A DNA stretch of 64,000 bases from Bacteroidales bacterium (GTDB taxonomy: Bacteria > Bacteroidota > Bacteroidia > Bacteroidales > WCHB1-69), in assembly GCA_017615595.1 (NCBI GenBank), contig JAFZZT010000014.1, positions 1 through 64,000 of the forward strand, in the 5' to 3' direction. The notes under the pieces are model-generated. The model searched no databases, had not been told where the DNA came from, and saw nothing but the letters and a program-made list of their open reading frames with translations. Below, piece after piece: positions 45,617-55,236 of this stretch. Made by a program: the position numbers and the translations under genes. The stretch's first letter is position 1, and each line of letters begins with the position of its first letter.

Positions 45617-48085
45617 TTAGCTTCTCAATGTTGCACTCACCTCGCGCTCGTAAGCGGCAATCAGTTTGTTCATCACCTTGTTGATCTCTTCATCTGTCAA
45701 GGTCTTGTCTGGATGCTGCAACACAAAGTTGAGCGCGTATGATTTCTTGTCATGACCGACCTTTTCGCCTTCATAGACATCAAACAAGGAGATCTTCTTG
45801 ACCAGCTTGGAACCGAATTTATATCCGATCTGTACCAGCGTTTCATAAGTGACAGACTTGTCAACCACCAAAGCCAGATCGCGCTTAACTGCCGGATAGG
45901 TGGCAATCTTGGTGTATTCAACGCTTGTATTGACGTTCCGGACGATGGCCGGCCAGTTCAATTCGGCATAACAGACGGGTTTCTTCAACGACACTGCTTT
46001 CAGGACAGCGGGAGAAACCACGCCGAAGGTGGCGATTCTTTCATCTTTCAGATAATAGGAATAGTGGTCTGAGAACATGCGGGCGTTCTCCTCCACCCTG
46101 CCCGTCAGCTGTTCCACCGGGAAGTTCAGGCGATTCAGCATATTGACAATCATATTCTTCAAATAGAAGACATCCAGATCCTCGGCACGATGGTTCCAGG
46201 AATCATCGCCCATCTTGCCCGTCACGAACAGCGCCAACTCCTCTTTCTCCTGATAGCGTACCGTCACATCGGCGCCCTGCTCGGCAGCGGGATTCAGCGA
46301 ATAGGTCTTGCCAAACTCAAAAAGACGGAGGTTGGCATTCTTGTTGTTCACATTGCGGGCCACATTCTCCAAGCCGCCGAAGAGGAGCGTCTGACGCATC
46401 ACATTCAACTCGGTGCTCAACGGATTCAACAGCTTGACTGTCTCGTTGGCCGGGATGAAGTCGAATTGCTCGGCATAGTCGCCACGCGTCAGAGAATTGT
46501 TCACCACCTCATAGAAGCCGTTGTCAGCCAGATAGCGGGAAGCCGTCATCTGCATCTGATAGGCCAGGTTCTGTCCTTGGCATGATGAGAGCTTGAACTG
46601 GATGGTGTCCGGAATCTCGATGTTGTTATATCCGTAAATACGGAGCACTTCCTCTATCAAGTCGATCGGGCGGGTCACATCCACCTTGTTCAACGGGACC
46701 GTGACGACGCAGAAGTCTTCTTCAAAAGAGTTCAGCTTGATATTCAGCAGTTGCAAGATCTTGATCACCTCGTCCTTGGGGATGACCTTGCCAGCGATCT
46801 TGTTGACCTCATCATAGTGAAGGGTGATGCAGGCGGGTTCGATCTTGACGGGGTAGATGTCATTGATGTCGGCCAGCATGTTGGCGCCCGTGAGGGACTG
46901 GATCAGGTTGGCGGCTCTCTTCAACGCGTAGATGGTGATGTCGGGGTCGCAACCGCGCTCATAGCGGAAGGAGGCGTCCGTCTTCAGTCCGTGACGTTTG
47001 GCCGTCTTGCGGATGGAGACCGGGTTGAAATAGGCGCTCTCCAAGAAGACGCGGGTGGTCTCGCGGGTGATACCGGAATGCAGGCCGCCATAGACGCCGG
47101 CGATGCACATGCCCTCCTCTTCGTTGCAGATCATCAAGTCCTCTTCGTGAAGCTTGATCTCATTGCCGTCCAACGTGACAAAAGGCGTGTCCTTGGGCAA
47201 GTTCTTGACGATGACCTTGTTGCCCTTGATCTTGTCGGCGTCAAAAGCGTGCATCGGCTGCCCCACCTCGAGCATGACATATTGGGTTACGTCCACCACA
47301 TTGTTGATGGGACGGATGCCCACAGATCTGAGCTTGGTTTGGAGCCACTCGGGGGAATCTGCCACTTTCACGTTATCCAGATACAGGGAAGAATAACGCG
47401 GACAGGCCTTGGTGTTCTCGACCGTGACGTCGATATGGAATTTCACATTGGAGATGGGCTTGATGTCGTGGGCAGAAGGAAGCACCAGCGGGGAGCATTC
47501 CACGCCGTTGCGCACCAGCGAGGCATAGAGGTCGCGCGCCACGCCCACATGGGAGATGGCATCACAACGGTTAGGGGTAAGGCCGATCTCAAAGACCGTG
47601 TCAGACTCCACGTTGAAATACTGGGAGGCGGGAGTGCCTGGCACTGCTTCCGGGTCCAGCACCATGATGCCGTCATGGGAAGAGCCAAGTCCGATTTCAT
47701 CTTCAGCACAGATCATGCCCTCGGAAGGCTCGCCGCGCAATTTGGATTTCTTGATGGTAAAAGACTCATCGCCGGAATAGAGCACGGTGCCGATGGTGGC
47801 CACCACGACCTTTTGTCCGGCCGCGACATTGGGAGCGCCACAAACAATATGGAGGGGCTCTTCAGCGCCTACATTCACAGTGGTCACATGCAGATGGTCG
47901 GAATTGGGATGTGCTTCACACGTCAGCACCTCGCCAATAACCAGTCCGCGCAGACCGCCCTTGACCGTCTCAAACGTCTCCATGCCTTCAACTTCCAGAC
48001 CACAATTGGTCAGATATACGGCCGTTTCTTCAGCAGATAAATCAAATGACAGAAGGTCTTTTAACCATTTGTAAGAAATCTTCAT
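45617..48085 (-). CDS. pheT: Phenylalanyl-tRNA synthetase beta subunit
   Basis: 822 residues. Domain order: N-terminal B1 plus EMAP-like tRNA-binding domain (VIGEVLTCEAHPNSDHLHVTTV, about 49-150), B3/B4 editing region (GVYGGLHSGITRETTRVFLESAYF), B5, catalytic-like core, and the C-terminal ferredoxin-fold anticodon-binding domain (YPAVKRDLALVVDKSVTYE onward). The alpha subunit pheS is not adjacent, as often in Bacteroidota. Its promoter overlaps the yidD terminator. Confidence 0.96.
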   Translation of the reverse strand: MKISYKWLKDLLSFDLSAEETAVYLTNCGLEVEGMETFETVKGGLRGLVIGEVLTCEAHPNSDHLHVTTVNVGAEEPLHIVCGAPNVAAGQKVVVATIGTVLYSGDESFTIKKSKLRGEPSEGMICAEDEIGLGSSHDGIMVLDPEAVPGTPASQYFNVESDTVFEIGLTPNRCDAISHVGVARDLYASLVRNGVECSPLVLPSAHDIKPISNVKFHIDVTVENTKACPRYSSLYLDNVKVADSPEWLQTKLRSVGIRPINNVVDVTQYVMLEVGQPMHAFDADKIKGNKVIVKNLPKDTPFVTLDGNEIKLHEEDLMICNEEEGMCIAGVYGGLHSGITRETTRVFLESAYFNPVSIRKTAKRHGLKTDASFRYERGCDPDITIYALKRAANLIQSLTGANMLADINDIYPVKIEPACITLHYDEVNKIAGKVIPKDEVIKILQLLNIKLNSFEEDFCVVTVPLNKVDVTRPIDLIEEVLRIYGYNNIEIPDTIQFKLSSCQGQNLAYQMQMTASRYLADNGFYEVVNNSLTRGDYAEQFDFIPANETVKLLNPLSTELNVMRQTLLFGGLENVARNVNNKNANLRLFEFGKTYSLNPAAEQGADVTVRYQEKEELALFVTGKMGDDSWNHRAEDLDVFYLKNMIVNMLNRLNFPVEQLTGRVEENARMFSDHYSYYLKDERIATFGVVSPAVLKAVSLKKPVCYAELNWPAIVRNVNTSVEYTKIATYPAVKRDLALVVDKSVTYETLVQIGYKFGSKLVKKISLFDVYEGEKVGHDKKSYALNFVLQHPDKTLTDEEINKVMNKLIAAYEREVSATLRS

Positions 48086-48116
48086 AATTCTATAGTTTTG
48101 TATGATAATAAGTTAC

Positions 48117-48144
48117 AAAAAAATGCCCATTCTTGGAAATGGGC
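48117..48144 (-). terminator. yidD terminator overlapping the pheT leader
   Basis: GCCCATT / AATGGGC stem with a 6-nt loop, followed by T7 on the minus strand. The pheT -7 box is at 48147-48154, so pheT transcripts start inside the stem. Confidence 0.85.
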
Positions 48145-48146
48145 TG

Positions 48147-48154
48147 CAAATATA
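48147..48154 (-). promoter_or_regulatory. pheT: -7 box of pheT
   Basis: TATATTTGCAGCC on the minus strand, about 62 bp before the pheT ATG. It fits TAnnTTTG. Confidence 0.55.
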
Positions 48155-48196
48155 TAATATATATAATAAAAGTGGTAGGGGAATGATAGATTTTTT

Positions 48197-48439
48197 TTAC
48201 GGGACTGGGTCGTAGCCGCTGCCGCCCCATGGATTGCACGACAAAATCCGCTTCAAGGTGAGCCATCCACCTTTGATCGGACCATGCTTGCGGATAGCCT
48301 CGATGCCGTAGTTGGAGCAGGTGGGCGTATAGCGACAAGAGCGACCTATCAGCGGCGAGAGCGTCCATTGATACACCTTGATGAAGAAGATCATCACGGA
48401 AGCAACACCCTTGGATATCCACCCCAGCACCTTTTTCAT
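48197..48439 (-). CDS. yidD: Membrane protein insertion efficiency factor YidD
   Basis: 80 residues. The family pattern is complete: [40 protein letters not shown], and [17 protein letters not shown] with the conserved cysteines. It is an amphipathic inner-membrane-associated helper of Sec/YidC insertion. It overlaps rnpA by 4 bp (ATGA), the classical rnpA-yidD pair. Confidence 0.95.
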   Translation of the reverse strand: MKKVLGWISKGVASVMIFFIKVYQWTLSPLIGRSCRYTPTCSNYGIEAIRKHGPIKGGWLTLKRILSCNPWGGSGYDPVP

Positions 48440-48801
48440 CGCGACTCCTTGATTTTATCGTGAATATGTATGACAGCCTTGCAGACATCCGCGTAGCTGG
48501 ACATCTCCTTGCCCACATACACCCAACACATTTGCAATGCGAAGTCTTGGAACTTGTGGGTGCGATATGCCTCGCGCATCAACCGTTTGAGGCGGTTGCG
48601 ATCTACTGCATGACGGAAACGGCGTTTGGGCACGACCACCGCCAATGAAGTCTCCGGCGCGTCCTCAGGGGCTCGCCTGTAATAACATTTGATAGGATGG
48701 GAAAAGACAGTTTCACCACTCGTCACGATGTCGTGAATCAGCAGCGATGATTTGATACGATTGCGGCGCGAGAATGTCTGGTTAGCGTCTGCGAGTGGCA
48801 T
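48436..48801 (-). CDS. rnpA: Ribonuclease P protein component
   Basis: 121 residues, protein cofactor of the RNase P ribozyme that matures tRNA 5' ends. The RNR motif region is visible as [15 protein letters not shown], preceded by [14 protein letters not shown]. The N-terminus [13 protein letters not shown] is typical. It overlaps hemD by 20 bp and yidD by 4 bp. No rpmH is seen upstream; instead it follows hemD, a common Bacteroidota order. Confidence 0.95.
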   Translation of the reverse strand: MPLADANQTFSRRNRIKSSLLIHDIVTSGETVFSHPIKCYYRRAPEDAPETSLAVVVPKRRFRHAVDRNRLKRLMREAYRTHKFQDFALQMCWVYVGKEMSSYADVCKAVIHIHDKIKESR

Positions 48802-49546
48802 AGTCCTTCAAATATGCGTCCATGGCATCCGTGATGGACGGGAACTCCTTGGTGGGAGCGGTCACCTGCGCCGTGAACCCCTGCTCCTCCAAAGCGGCCA
48901 CCACTGAATGACCCAATGCCGCGAAAACCACTTCACCCTGCTCAAAGTCAGGATAGTTCTCTTTCAAGGAGTGCACACCGTTAGGACTGAACAGCGCAAT
49001 CATGTCATACTTCTTGATATCAATGTCTTCTTTTAAGTTCGCAGACAGAGTCTCAAAAACCGTGGCCTCGTGAAAACAGATCTCATGCTGCTGCAAGAAG
49101 TCAACCAACTCTTTGTTGGCACCCGTCTGGCCACACGGAATCAACATAGCCAAGTCCTTGTTCTTGAGAAGAATATCATGGAAGTTCGACATGGAAGAGT
49201 CTTTGGAGAAGAAAATCTTCCGCTTGCGGAATTGAATGTATTTCTGAAGATAAACCGCAACCGCCTCTGTTGAACAGAAGTATTTCATGGACTCCGGCAT
49301 CACGACACGCATCTCCTTGCACAAATCAAAGAAGCTGTCAATCGTGTTTTTACTGTAAAATATGATAGCCTGATGCTCCAATATATTGACCTTGGTCTTT
49401 CGGAAGTCAATGGCAGAGACATGTCTGATCTGGAAAAACTTGTAGAAGTCGATATTGATACTGTACTTCTTTTTCAGCTCTCCGTATGGTGATTTCTCTA
49501 TTTCTGCCGGTGCATTTTGCGAAATCAAAATGTTCTTGATCTTCAT
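48782..49546 (-). CDS. hemD: Uroporphyrinogen-III synthase
   Basis: Cyclises hydroxymethylbilane in tetrapyrrole synthesis. 254 residues of the highly divergent HemD family. Family-like features are KVNILEHQAIIFYSKNTIDSFF in the first lobe, YDMIALFSPNGVHSLKE in the second, and the C-terminal AALGHSVVAALEEQGF. Its position between a DUF4271 gene and rnpA supports it. No other heme gene is in the window. Confidence 0.85.
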   Translation of the reverse strand: MKIKNILISQNAPAEIEKSPYGELKKKYSINIDFYKFFQIRHVSAIDFRKTKVNILEHQAIIFYSKNTIDSFFDLCKEMRVVMPESMKYFCSTEAVAVYLQKYIQFRKRKIFFSKDSSMSNFHDILLKNKDLAMLIPCGQTGANKELVDFLQQHEICFHEATVFETLSANLKEDIDIKKYDMIALFSPNGVHSLKENYPDFEQGEVVFAALGHSVVAALEEQGFTAQVTAPTKEFPSITDAMDAYLKDYATRRR

Positions 49547-49570
49547 TTCAGTCTTATAATTATCTATCTT

Positions 49571-50275
49571 TTAATACTTTACAACAAAGCTTACCATGAT
49601 TACCCATGGTAAAATTTCAAGGGTGCAAAAATAGATAAAAAATTGAAACAAATTGAATCCTCTGGGATTTATTTTACACAGGTTATAGAAGAAGAGTATG
49701 GTAATAAGCGCTAAAACAACAAAATATATGTTTATCAGGGGCAAAAAGCGGCTGAAAATCACCAGTGCAAGGAAGACATACAGAATCAGCGCGGCGACCG
49801 TGGTATAGATGAACTTATGCAGGAGAAGATGGTAACGCTCCTTCTGGCGGTCGAAGAGGTAAACATAGAGATTCTGGAACAGCACTTTGAGTGCGTGGAG
49901 TGTGAGCAACGCGGCAATCGCGATACCGTAGCAGCCCGGATAGGTGAACTGCTCAATCAGTTCCGGCTTGTAGAGCTCCACCAGGGTTGTCACGCCCAGC
50001 GCGATGGTCATTAGGTCGAAGATCAACAGGAAGCGGAAGGCTCTCTGCTCCATGATCTTCCCCTCCCGGAGCACCAACGAGAAATGTCGCGGGACCACCA
50101 GGGCCTTCACGAGTTGCAATACCTTTCCTCTGGAGGAGGCTACCACAACAGAAAGAAGCATCAGCAATACGAGCATGATGCCTATATTCCAATTGCTCGG
50201 CTGTGTCACCGAAGCTTCATCAAAGGAGGTAAAGGCTAGTTGATTTTGATAGAATATGGATGAAAGGATCGTCAC
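49571..50275 (-). CDS. DUF4271 membrane protein
   Basis: 234 residues with about six hydrophobic segments and a basic stretch between the first and second. Bacteroidota-specific family, function unknown, usually next to hemD. The start is GTG at 50275, overlapping the TAG of the preceding T9SS protein gene by one base (TAGTG). An internal Met would remove the first membrane segment. Confidence 0.8.
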   Translation of the reverse strand: MTILSSIFYQNQLAFTSFDEASVTQPSNWNIGIMLVLLMLLSVVVASSRGKVLQLVKALVVPRHFSLVLREGKIMEQRAFRFLLIFDLMTIALGVTTLVELYKPELIEQFTYPGCYGIAIAALLTLHALKVLFQNLYVYLFDRQKERYHLLLHKFIYTTVAALILYVFLALVIFSRFLPLINIYFVVLALITILFFYNLCKINPRGFNLFQFFIYFCTLEILPWVIMVSFVVKY

Positions 50276-50988
50276 TATTTCACCAATAACTTCTTAGAAG
50301 ACAACATGCGTCCGTCGCTCTCTATGCCATAGAAATAGACGCCTGCTCTAAAGGAAGACACATCAACGGTGCTCTTGCCAGAAATGGAGACTGGAGTTCT
50401 ATAGACCTCCATGCCCGTGAGGTTGCGAATCACCAAGAAGGCATTATGTACGTTGCTGGCGGAATATTCTAATGTGACGGAAGAGGAGGCCGGGTTCGGG
50501 TAAGCGGAAAGCTTCGTGACGGAAGGCACGTCCTGAACACCCGTTGTCGTGGTATAGTGAATAATGAAACTGATGGTGTCGTTGGCGTCGTCACTGTTCA
50601 CAATCGTAAAGCGGACTCGCTGGTTGCCAGCTGCCTGATGCGAATAAGAGGCGTGAAAAACATTCGTCTCGTCATCCAGCCCCCAAGTCTGTCCGGGATT
50701 CAGATAGAGTTCTTGAGACAAATTGCCGGTATAACAGGTTCCTCCAACACAGAAGGTGATGGCGTCACTGCTGACGGATGTCAACACTTGCTTGCGGATG
50801 CGGAAAAAGACTGCATCCTGCTGATCATTGGTAAATTCAATGTATGTATTGGTGGAGACACCTTCCGTTGACGTAACATATATGGTGCCGTCATTGGGGA
50901 TGACTGCATTGTCATATTTCAATGTAAGTGGCTGTGCGCCAAGAACTATGGCGAACAAGCACAATAAGATCGTAAGAATATTTTTCAT
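50275..50988 (-). CDS. T9SS type A sorting-domain protein
   Basis: 237 residues: signal peptide MKNILTILLCLFAIVLGAQ, one beta-rich domain (about 20-150, with FRIRKQVLTSVSSDAITFCVGG and an Ig-like pattern), then SAYPNPASSSVTLEYS to GVYFYGIESDGRM and SSKKLLVK, a complete type A T9SS sorting domain. Small secreted or surface protein; function unknown. First gene of the leftward hemD-rnpA-yidD unit, with a TATTTTTG box at 51015-51022. Confidence 0.87.
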   Translation of the reverse strand: MKNILTILLCLFAIVLGAQPLTLKYDNAVIPNDGTIYVTSTEGVSTNTYIEFTNDQQDAVFFRIRKQVLTSVSSDAITFCVGGTCYTGNLSQELYLNPGQTWGLDDETNVFHASYSHQAAGNQRVRFTIVNSDDANDTISFIIHYTTTTGVQDVPSVTKLSAYPNPASSSVTLEYSASNVHNAFLVIRNLTGMEVYRTPVSISGKSTVDVSSFRAGVYFYGIESDGRMLSSKKLLVK

Positions 50989-51014
50989 TTTTTTATAATT
51001 TTCGTTTTAGGCTA

Positions 51015-51022
51015 CAAAAATA
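51015..51022 (-). promoter_or_regulatory. -7 box of the T9SS protein/hemD/rnpA unit
   Basis: TATTTTTGTAGCC on the minus strand, 27 bp before the ATG at 50988. Confidence 0.5.
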
Positions 51023-51061
51023 CAAAAAAAATGAATTGTCTAGGAGAAGTGAGGATTTTTT

Positions 51062-51769
51062 TTATTCTGCTTGCAATAACTTCATAAACAGCATGTTGAA
51101 TGGAGGCGCCTCCACTATGATTTCCTGATGCTGAACCGGGTGCTCGAAGCGCAGTTTGCGGGCATGGAGCGAGATGCTTCCGTCCTCATTGGATCTTTTG
51201 GCCCCGTATTTGAGGTCGCCCTTGATCGGACAGCCCATGGCGGATAGTTGCGCACGGATCTGGTGGTGCCTGCCTGTATGCAGATCGACCTCCAGCAGTG
51301 CGTACTTATCCCCGGCGGCCAGCAAGCGATACGACAGCTCGGCACGCTGCCAGCCGGCCTTCTCCGTGCTGGAGACCTCGGAAGTGTTGGTGCGCTCGTT
51401 CTTGCGCATATAGTGGACGAGCGTGCCCTCCGGCTCTTCAGGAATCCGCTCCACAATAGCCCAGTAAGTCTTTTGTATGGCCCGCTCCTTGACAAGCGCA
51501 TTCATCCGCGCCAACGCCTTGGAGGTCTTGGCAAAGACCACCGCGCCGCTGACAGGCCTGTCGATGCGGTGTACCAGCCCGCAGAAGACATTGCCCGGCT
51601 TGTTGGCACTGACCTTTATATAATGGCGCACCATCTCCAGCAAGGGCTCGTCACCGGTCTTGTCGCCCTGCACAATCTCACCCGCCCGCTTGTTCACGAT
51701 GAGCAGGTGGTTGTCCTCATAGAGGATGCGGTTGCTGAGGTCGGTGATATCAGTATTGCTCTGATTCAT
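51062..51769 (-). CDS. RluA-family RNA pseudouridine synthase
   Basis: 235 residues. The catalytic Asp is in [54 protein letters not shown] and [21 protein letters not shown] are the other RluA hallmarks. There is no N-terminal S4 domain. The target (rRNA or tRNA) is not deducible. The start at 51769 overlaps the panB end by 20 bp; an alternative ATG at 51793 would add eight residues. Confidence 0.93.
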   Translation of the reverse strand: MNQSNTDITDLSNRILYEDNHLLIVNKRAGEIVQGDKTGDEPLLEMVRHYIKVSANKPGNVFCGLVHRIDRPVSGAVVFAKTSKALARMNALVKERAIQKTYWAIVERIPEEPEGTLVHYMRKNERTNTSEVSSTEKAGWQRAELSYRLLAAGDKYALLEVDLHTGRHHQIRAQLSAMGCPIKGDLKYGAKRSNEDGSISLHARKLRFEHPVQHQEIIVEAPPFNMLFMKLLQAE

Positions 51770-52571
51770 TGGGGAAATTACGACTCTTGACATCGTCGAT
51801 ATAGTGCTCGATGGCTCCCACGATCTCTTCGCTGAGATTCAGGTAACGGCGCAGGAAGCGGGGCGAGAACTGCTGGGTGATGCCCATCATGTCGTGGAAG
51901 ACGAGCACCTGACCGCTGGTCTCCCTGCCGGCACCGATGCCGATGGTCGGGATGTGCAAGGTCTCCGTGACCTTGGCGGCCAGCGTGGCGGGGATCTTCT
52001 CCAGCACCAAGGCGAAACAGCCGTGCTCTTCCAGCAGCTTGGCATTCTCCATCAGCTGGTCGGCCTCTTCCTCGCTGGTGGCACGCACCGCGTAGGTGCC
52101 GAACTTGTTGATGGATTGCGGCGTCAGGCCGAGATGGCCCATCACGGGGATGCCGGCACTGAGGATACGGTCAATGGACTCGATGACCTCTGCCCCACCT
52201 TCCAACTTGACGGCGTCGGCGCCCGACTCTTTCATGATGCGGATGGCGGAGGCAAGTGCCTGCTTGGAGTTGCCCTGATAGGTGCCGAAAGGCAAATCCA
52301 CAACCACCAGCGCGCGCTTGACGGCACGCACCACGGAAGAGGCATGGTAGATCATGTCGTCCAGCGTGATGGGCAAGGTGGTCTTGTAGCCCGCCATCAC
52401 ATTGGCAGCGGAGTCGCCCACCAAAATGACATCGATCTTCGCCATGTCCAACAAGGTGGCGATGGAATAGTCGTAGGCCGTCAGCATGGCGATACGCTCG
52501 TTGGCGTTGCGCATCTTCTGCAGCGTGTTGGTCGTGATTTTTGTAATGTTCTCTGTTAAATATCCAGACAT
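51750..52571 (-). CDS. panB: 3-methyl-2-oxobutanoate hydroxymethyltransferase
   Basis: First step of pantothenate (coenzyme A) synthesis: ketopantoate from 2-oxoisovalerate and methylene-THF. 273 residues. Seen: [38 protein letters not shown] (metal-binding), [32 protein letters not shown] and [21 protein letters not shown]. It has its own -7 box at 52593-52600. panC and panD are not adjacent. Confidence 0.97.
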   Translation of the reverse strand: MSGYLTENITKITTNTLQKMRNANERIAMLTAYDYSIATLLDMAKIDVILVGDSAANVMAGYKTTLPITLDDMIYHASSVVRAVKRALVVVDLPFGTYQGNSKQALASAIRIMKESGADAVKLEGGAEVIESIDRILSAGIPVMGHLGLTPQSINKFGTYAVRATSEEEADQLMENAKLLEEHGCFALVLEKIPATLAAKVTETLHIPTIGIGAGRETSGQVLVFHDMMGITQQFSPRFLRRYLNLSEEIVGAIEHYIDDVKSRNFPNESEQY

Positions 52572-52592
52572 TTCTTATAGATTTTGAACGCG

Positions 52593-52600
52593 CAAAAATA
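52593..52600 (-). promoter_or_regulatory. panB: -7 box of panB
   Basis: TATTTTTGCGCG on the minus strand, 22 bp before the panB ATG. Confidence 0.55.
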
Positions 52601-52611
52601 AAAAAAATATT

Positions 52612-52714
52612 GCTGAAAAACGCCGAAAATACGGAAACCATGCGGAAACACAAGGTCAGGATATTTATTCATCTATTTCCGCGCATTTCCGTTTATTCCG
52701 CATATTTCCGCATT
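52612..52714. repeat. CGGAAA/TTTCCG repeat cluster
   Basis: Several CGGAAA or CGAAAA units (52620-52650) face four ATTTCCG/ATTCCG units spaced about 10 bp (52675-52712: ATTTCCGCG, ATTTCCGTT, ATTCCGCAT, ATTTCCGCA). Inverted arrangement in the panB-transporter gap. Confidence 0.55.
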
Positions 52715-52746
52715 AAAAAAGGGAGAACCCTTGAGGCCCTCCCTTC
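52715..52746 (-). terminator. Terminator of the galactose operon
   Basis: AAGGGAG / CTCCCTT stem with an inner CCC/GGG pairing, followed by T6 on the minus strand, 24 bp after the transporter stop. Confidence 0.8.
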
Positions 52747-52769
52747 TAATCGTTCCAAACACCACCCTT

Positions 52770-54068
52770 CTACTCTACCGGAATATCGGTATTGACATTC
52801 TTGGAGCCCCAAAGGGCATAGAAGAGGATGTAGGCGGCGCAAGCCAGCACCACGAAGAAGCTGGTCATGTAGCTGCCTGTAATGTCGGCGAGCCAGCCCT
52901 GGAGACCCAGCACGATGGCGAAACCGAACACCATAGTCATGAAGGCACCGGAAGCGATAGCCGTGTATTTACCCAGTCCTTCGGTAGCCAGGTTGAAGAT
53001 GGCTCCCCACATCACAGAGGAGCACAGGCCCACGAGGATGAAGGCGAAGATGCCAATTGGCACTTGCGCCCAGATCACGGAGAGATTGGCCCAGTCAATA
53101 CCGGGAACCTTGACCATGATGGAGCTGGGGGCGAACATACCAAAGGCAACGAGCGCCACGGCCAAGCCGGACACGGTAGCCAACATGGTCTTCGTGGAGA
53201 CCTTTCCGCCGACGGCACCACCGATAAAGCGGCCAATGAGCATCATCAGCCAATAGACAGCCACAATGAGGCCAACCACAGTGCCATCCATACCAAGTCC
53301 TGGCGTGGCGGCATCCGGGGCAGCTGTCATATACTGCATCATGTAGGTGGGAGGACCCACTTCCACAGAGCCATACAAGAAAATGGCCAGAATGCCCAGC
53401 TTGAAATGACGGAAGGAGAAGGCGCTGTACTTGTCTTTCGGCGCGTTGGCGTCCTTCAGTTCCACCGGTTGTTGCGGCTCCTCAATTTTAGTGAAGAGGA
53501 TCACGATGAAGGCGACCACAAAGATGGCCAGGGCAATCATCAACGCGGGGGTGGCATCGGCGATCTTAGCCTTGGTGGCCTCACCGATCAGAGCGCCCAT
53601 GATGATATATACAGCCACGGCTGCAGCGGAGTTGAAGACACCGCCGATCTGGATCAGCTGGTTGCCTTTGTTGCCGCCACCGCCTAAGAGGTTGAGCATC
53701 GGGTTGACGACCGTGTTCAGCATGCACATGCAGAAGCCGGCGATGAAGGCACCCACGAGATAGACGGCAAAGCTGCCGACCTGGCCGCTGAGCCATTGTA
53801 CCAGGATACCGAGAATACCCACGGCCAACGCCATCAAGGCGGTCTTCTTATAGCCAAACCGCTTGATCAGCATACCCGAAGGGATACCCATCACCAGGTA
53901 GGCGATGAAGTTGCCGTAGTTGCCAATCTGGGACAGGAAGTTGGAGGCCCCGAACTGGTTCTTGACGATAACAGCCATCGGAGAACAGAGGTTGGTCACG
54001 AAGGCGATCATCGCAAAGAGGGCTATCATCACAATAATAGCACCCCATTGTTTTGTTTTAGTACTCAT
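52770..54068 (-). CDS. MFS sugar transporter, probably galactose/glucose
   Basis: 432 residues with about twelve membrane segments. FucP/GluP-like features include GNYGNFIAYLVMGIPSGMLIKRFGYKKTALM (cytoplasmic loop 2-3), NTVVNPMLNLLGGGGNKG, and the later LSSVMWGAIFNLATEGLGKYTAIASG, typical of the fucose/galactose/glucose:proton symporter group. Position after galM and galK points to galactose or glucose. Last gene of the operon. Confidence 0.9.
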   Translation of the reverse strand: MSTKTKQWGAIIVMIALFAMIAFVTNLCSPMAVIVKNQFGASNFLSQIGNYGNFIAYLVMGIPSGMLIKRFGYKKTALMALAVGILGILVQWLSGQVGSFAVYLVGAFIAGFCMCMLNTVVNPMLNLLGGGGNKGNQLIQIGGVFNSAAAVAVYIIMGALIGEATKAKIADATPALMIALAIFVVAFIVILFTKIEEPQQPVELKDANAPKDKYSAFSFRHFKLGILAIFLYGSVEVGPPTYMMQYMTAAPDAATPGLGMDGTVVGLIVAVYWLMMLIGRFIGGAVGGKVSTKTMLATVSGLAVALVAFGMFAPSSIMVKVPGIDWANLSVIWAQVPIGIFAFILVGLCSSVMWGAIFNLATEGLGKYTAIASGAFMTMVFGFAIVLGLQGWLADITGSYMTSFFVVLACAAYILFYALWGSKNVNTDIPVE

Positions 54069-54078
54069 TGTTGTTGTA

Positions 54079-55131
54079 TTAGAATGTTAAAAAATAAAAA
54101 ATGATAGATTCGTGGTAAGTCTCACCTTCTCGTAAGATGGTGCTGTGAAAATGGGCGTGGTTGGGCGCATCGGGCAATGCCTGGCACTCCAAGGCCACAC
54201 CGGAGTAGTCGTGATAGCGATGGCCGTTCTTGCCTTGCGGACAGCCCTCCAGCCAGTTGCCGGTATAGACCTGCAGACCTCGCTGGGTGGTGGCGATGCC
54301 TACCAGACGGCCAGTCCCTTCGTGAGACAGTTGGGCCGCCATCGTCATCGTGTTGTCGTCTTTGTCGAGCACCCAGCAGCTGTCATAGCCCTTGCCGGCG
54401 CGCAGTGCGTCAAAGTCCGCGTTGATGTCCCGCCCGATGCGTTTCTCTTCGCGGAAGTCCATGGGCGTGCCCTCTACGGAGCACATCTCGCCCGTGGGGA
54501 CCAGATCGTCGTCGGTGGCCAGATATTGTCCTGCGAAAACCCTCAAGTCGTGATCCAGGATGTCGCCGTCCCCCTCCCCTTTCAGGTTGAAGTAGGTGTG
54601 GTTGGTCAGATTCACGACGGTCGGCTTGTCGGTGACAGCTTGCAGGTCCACACAGAGTGTGTTAAAATCCGTTAATGTGTAGCGCACCGTGGCGGTCAGT
54701 TTGCCGGGATAGCCTTGCTCGCCGTCTGCCGCGGTGTAGGTGAAGACCACACTGTCGTCCACCACCTCGCCTTTCCACAGACGGTTGGCAAAACCCATTG
54801 CGCCGCCATGGAGGTGGTGCTTGCCACCGGCGGTGTTCAAGTCCAGCTGATAGGTCTCGCCATCGAGGCAGAAGCGGCCATGGGCGATACGGTTGGCACT
54901 GCGCCCGGGCACCTTGCCCATGCAGGGTCCATCGCCGAAGTAGTCTTCCGGCTTGGCATAGCCCAGGACGATATCCGCCATACGGCCATCCCGGTCGGGT
55001 GTCCAGAGGCTGACAATGCCCGCCCCGATCTCGCACAGCTGCACGCGCACGCCATGCTCGTTCTCCATCGTGAACAGCCGCACATCCTCCCCATCAGGAC
55101 CCTTCCCCCAGATTTTTGTTTCAATATGCAT
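54079..55131 (-). CDS. galM: Aldose 1-epimerase (galactose mutarotase)
   Basis: Interconverts beta- and alpha-galactose before phosphorylation. 350 residues from the start at 55131 (MHIETKIWG). Catalytic His in VVNLTNHTYFNLKG and catalytic Glu in GVALECQALPDAPNH are both present; GRSANRIAHGRF and GGKHHLHGGAMGF also match. The upstream in-frame ATG at 55191 would translate a simple repeat (NNSTIQQINSST), so I reject it. 10 bp before the transporter. Confidence 0.95.
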   Translation of the reverse strand: MHIETKIWGKGPDGEDVRLFTMENEHGVRVQLCEIGAGIVSLWTPDRDGRMADIVLGYAKPEDYFGDGPCMGKVPGRSANRIAHGRFCLDGETYQLDLNTAGGKHHLHGGAMGFANRLWKGEVVDDSVVFTYTAADGEQGYPGKLTATVRYTLTDFNTLCVDLQAVTDKPTVVNLTNHTYFNLKGEGDGDILDHDLRVFAGQYLATDDDLVPTGEMCSVEGTPMDFREEKRIGRDINADFDALRAGKGYDSCWVLDKDDNTMTMAAQLSHEGTGRLVGIATTQRGLQVYTGNWLEGCPQGKNGHRYHDYSGVALECQALPDAPNHAHFHSTILREGETYHESIIFYFLTF

Positions 55132-55137
55132 TGATAG

Positions 55138-55236
55138 AATTGTTGAACTGTTGATTTGTTGAATTGTTGAATTGTTGAGAATCCCCTCCAACCCCTCAAC
55201 TATTATCTATTATCTATAATCTATTATCTAATATCT
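55138..55236. repeat. Simple repeats between galM and the nucleotidyltransferase
   Basis: GTTGAATT-type units (TTGTTGAA repeated, 55138-55183) followed by TCTATTA/TAATCTA units (55200-55236). Low-complexity junction DNA inside the operon. Confidence 0.7.

Noticed and set aside
46751-48040. 429-codon plus-strand frame opposite pheT
   Set aside because: Antisense shadow of pheT; Val/Asp/Gly/His-rich without recognisable domains.
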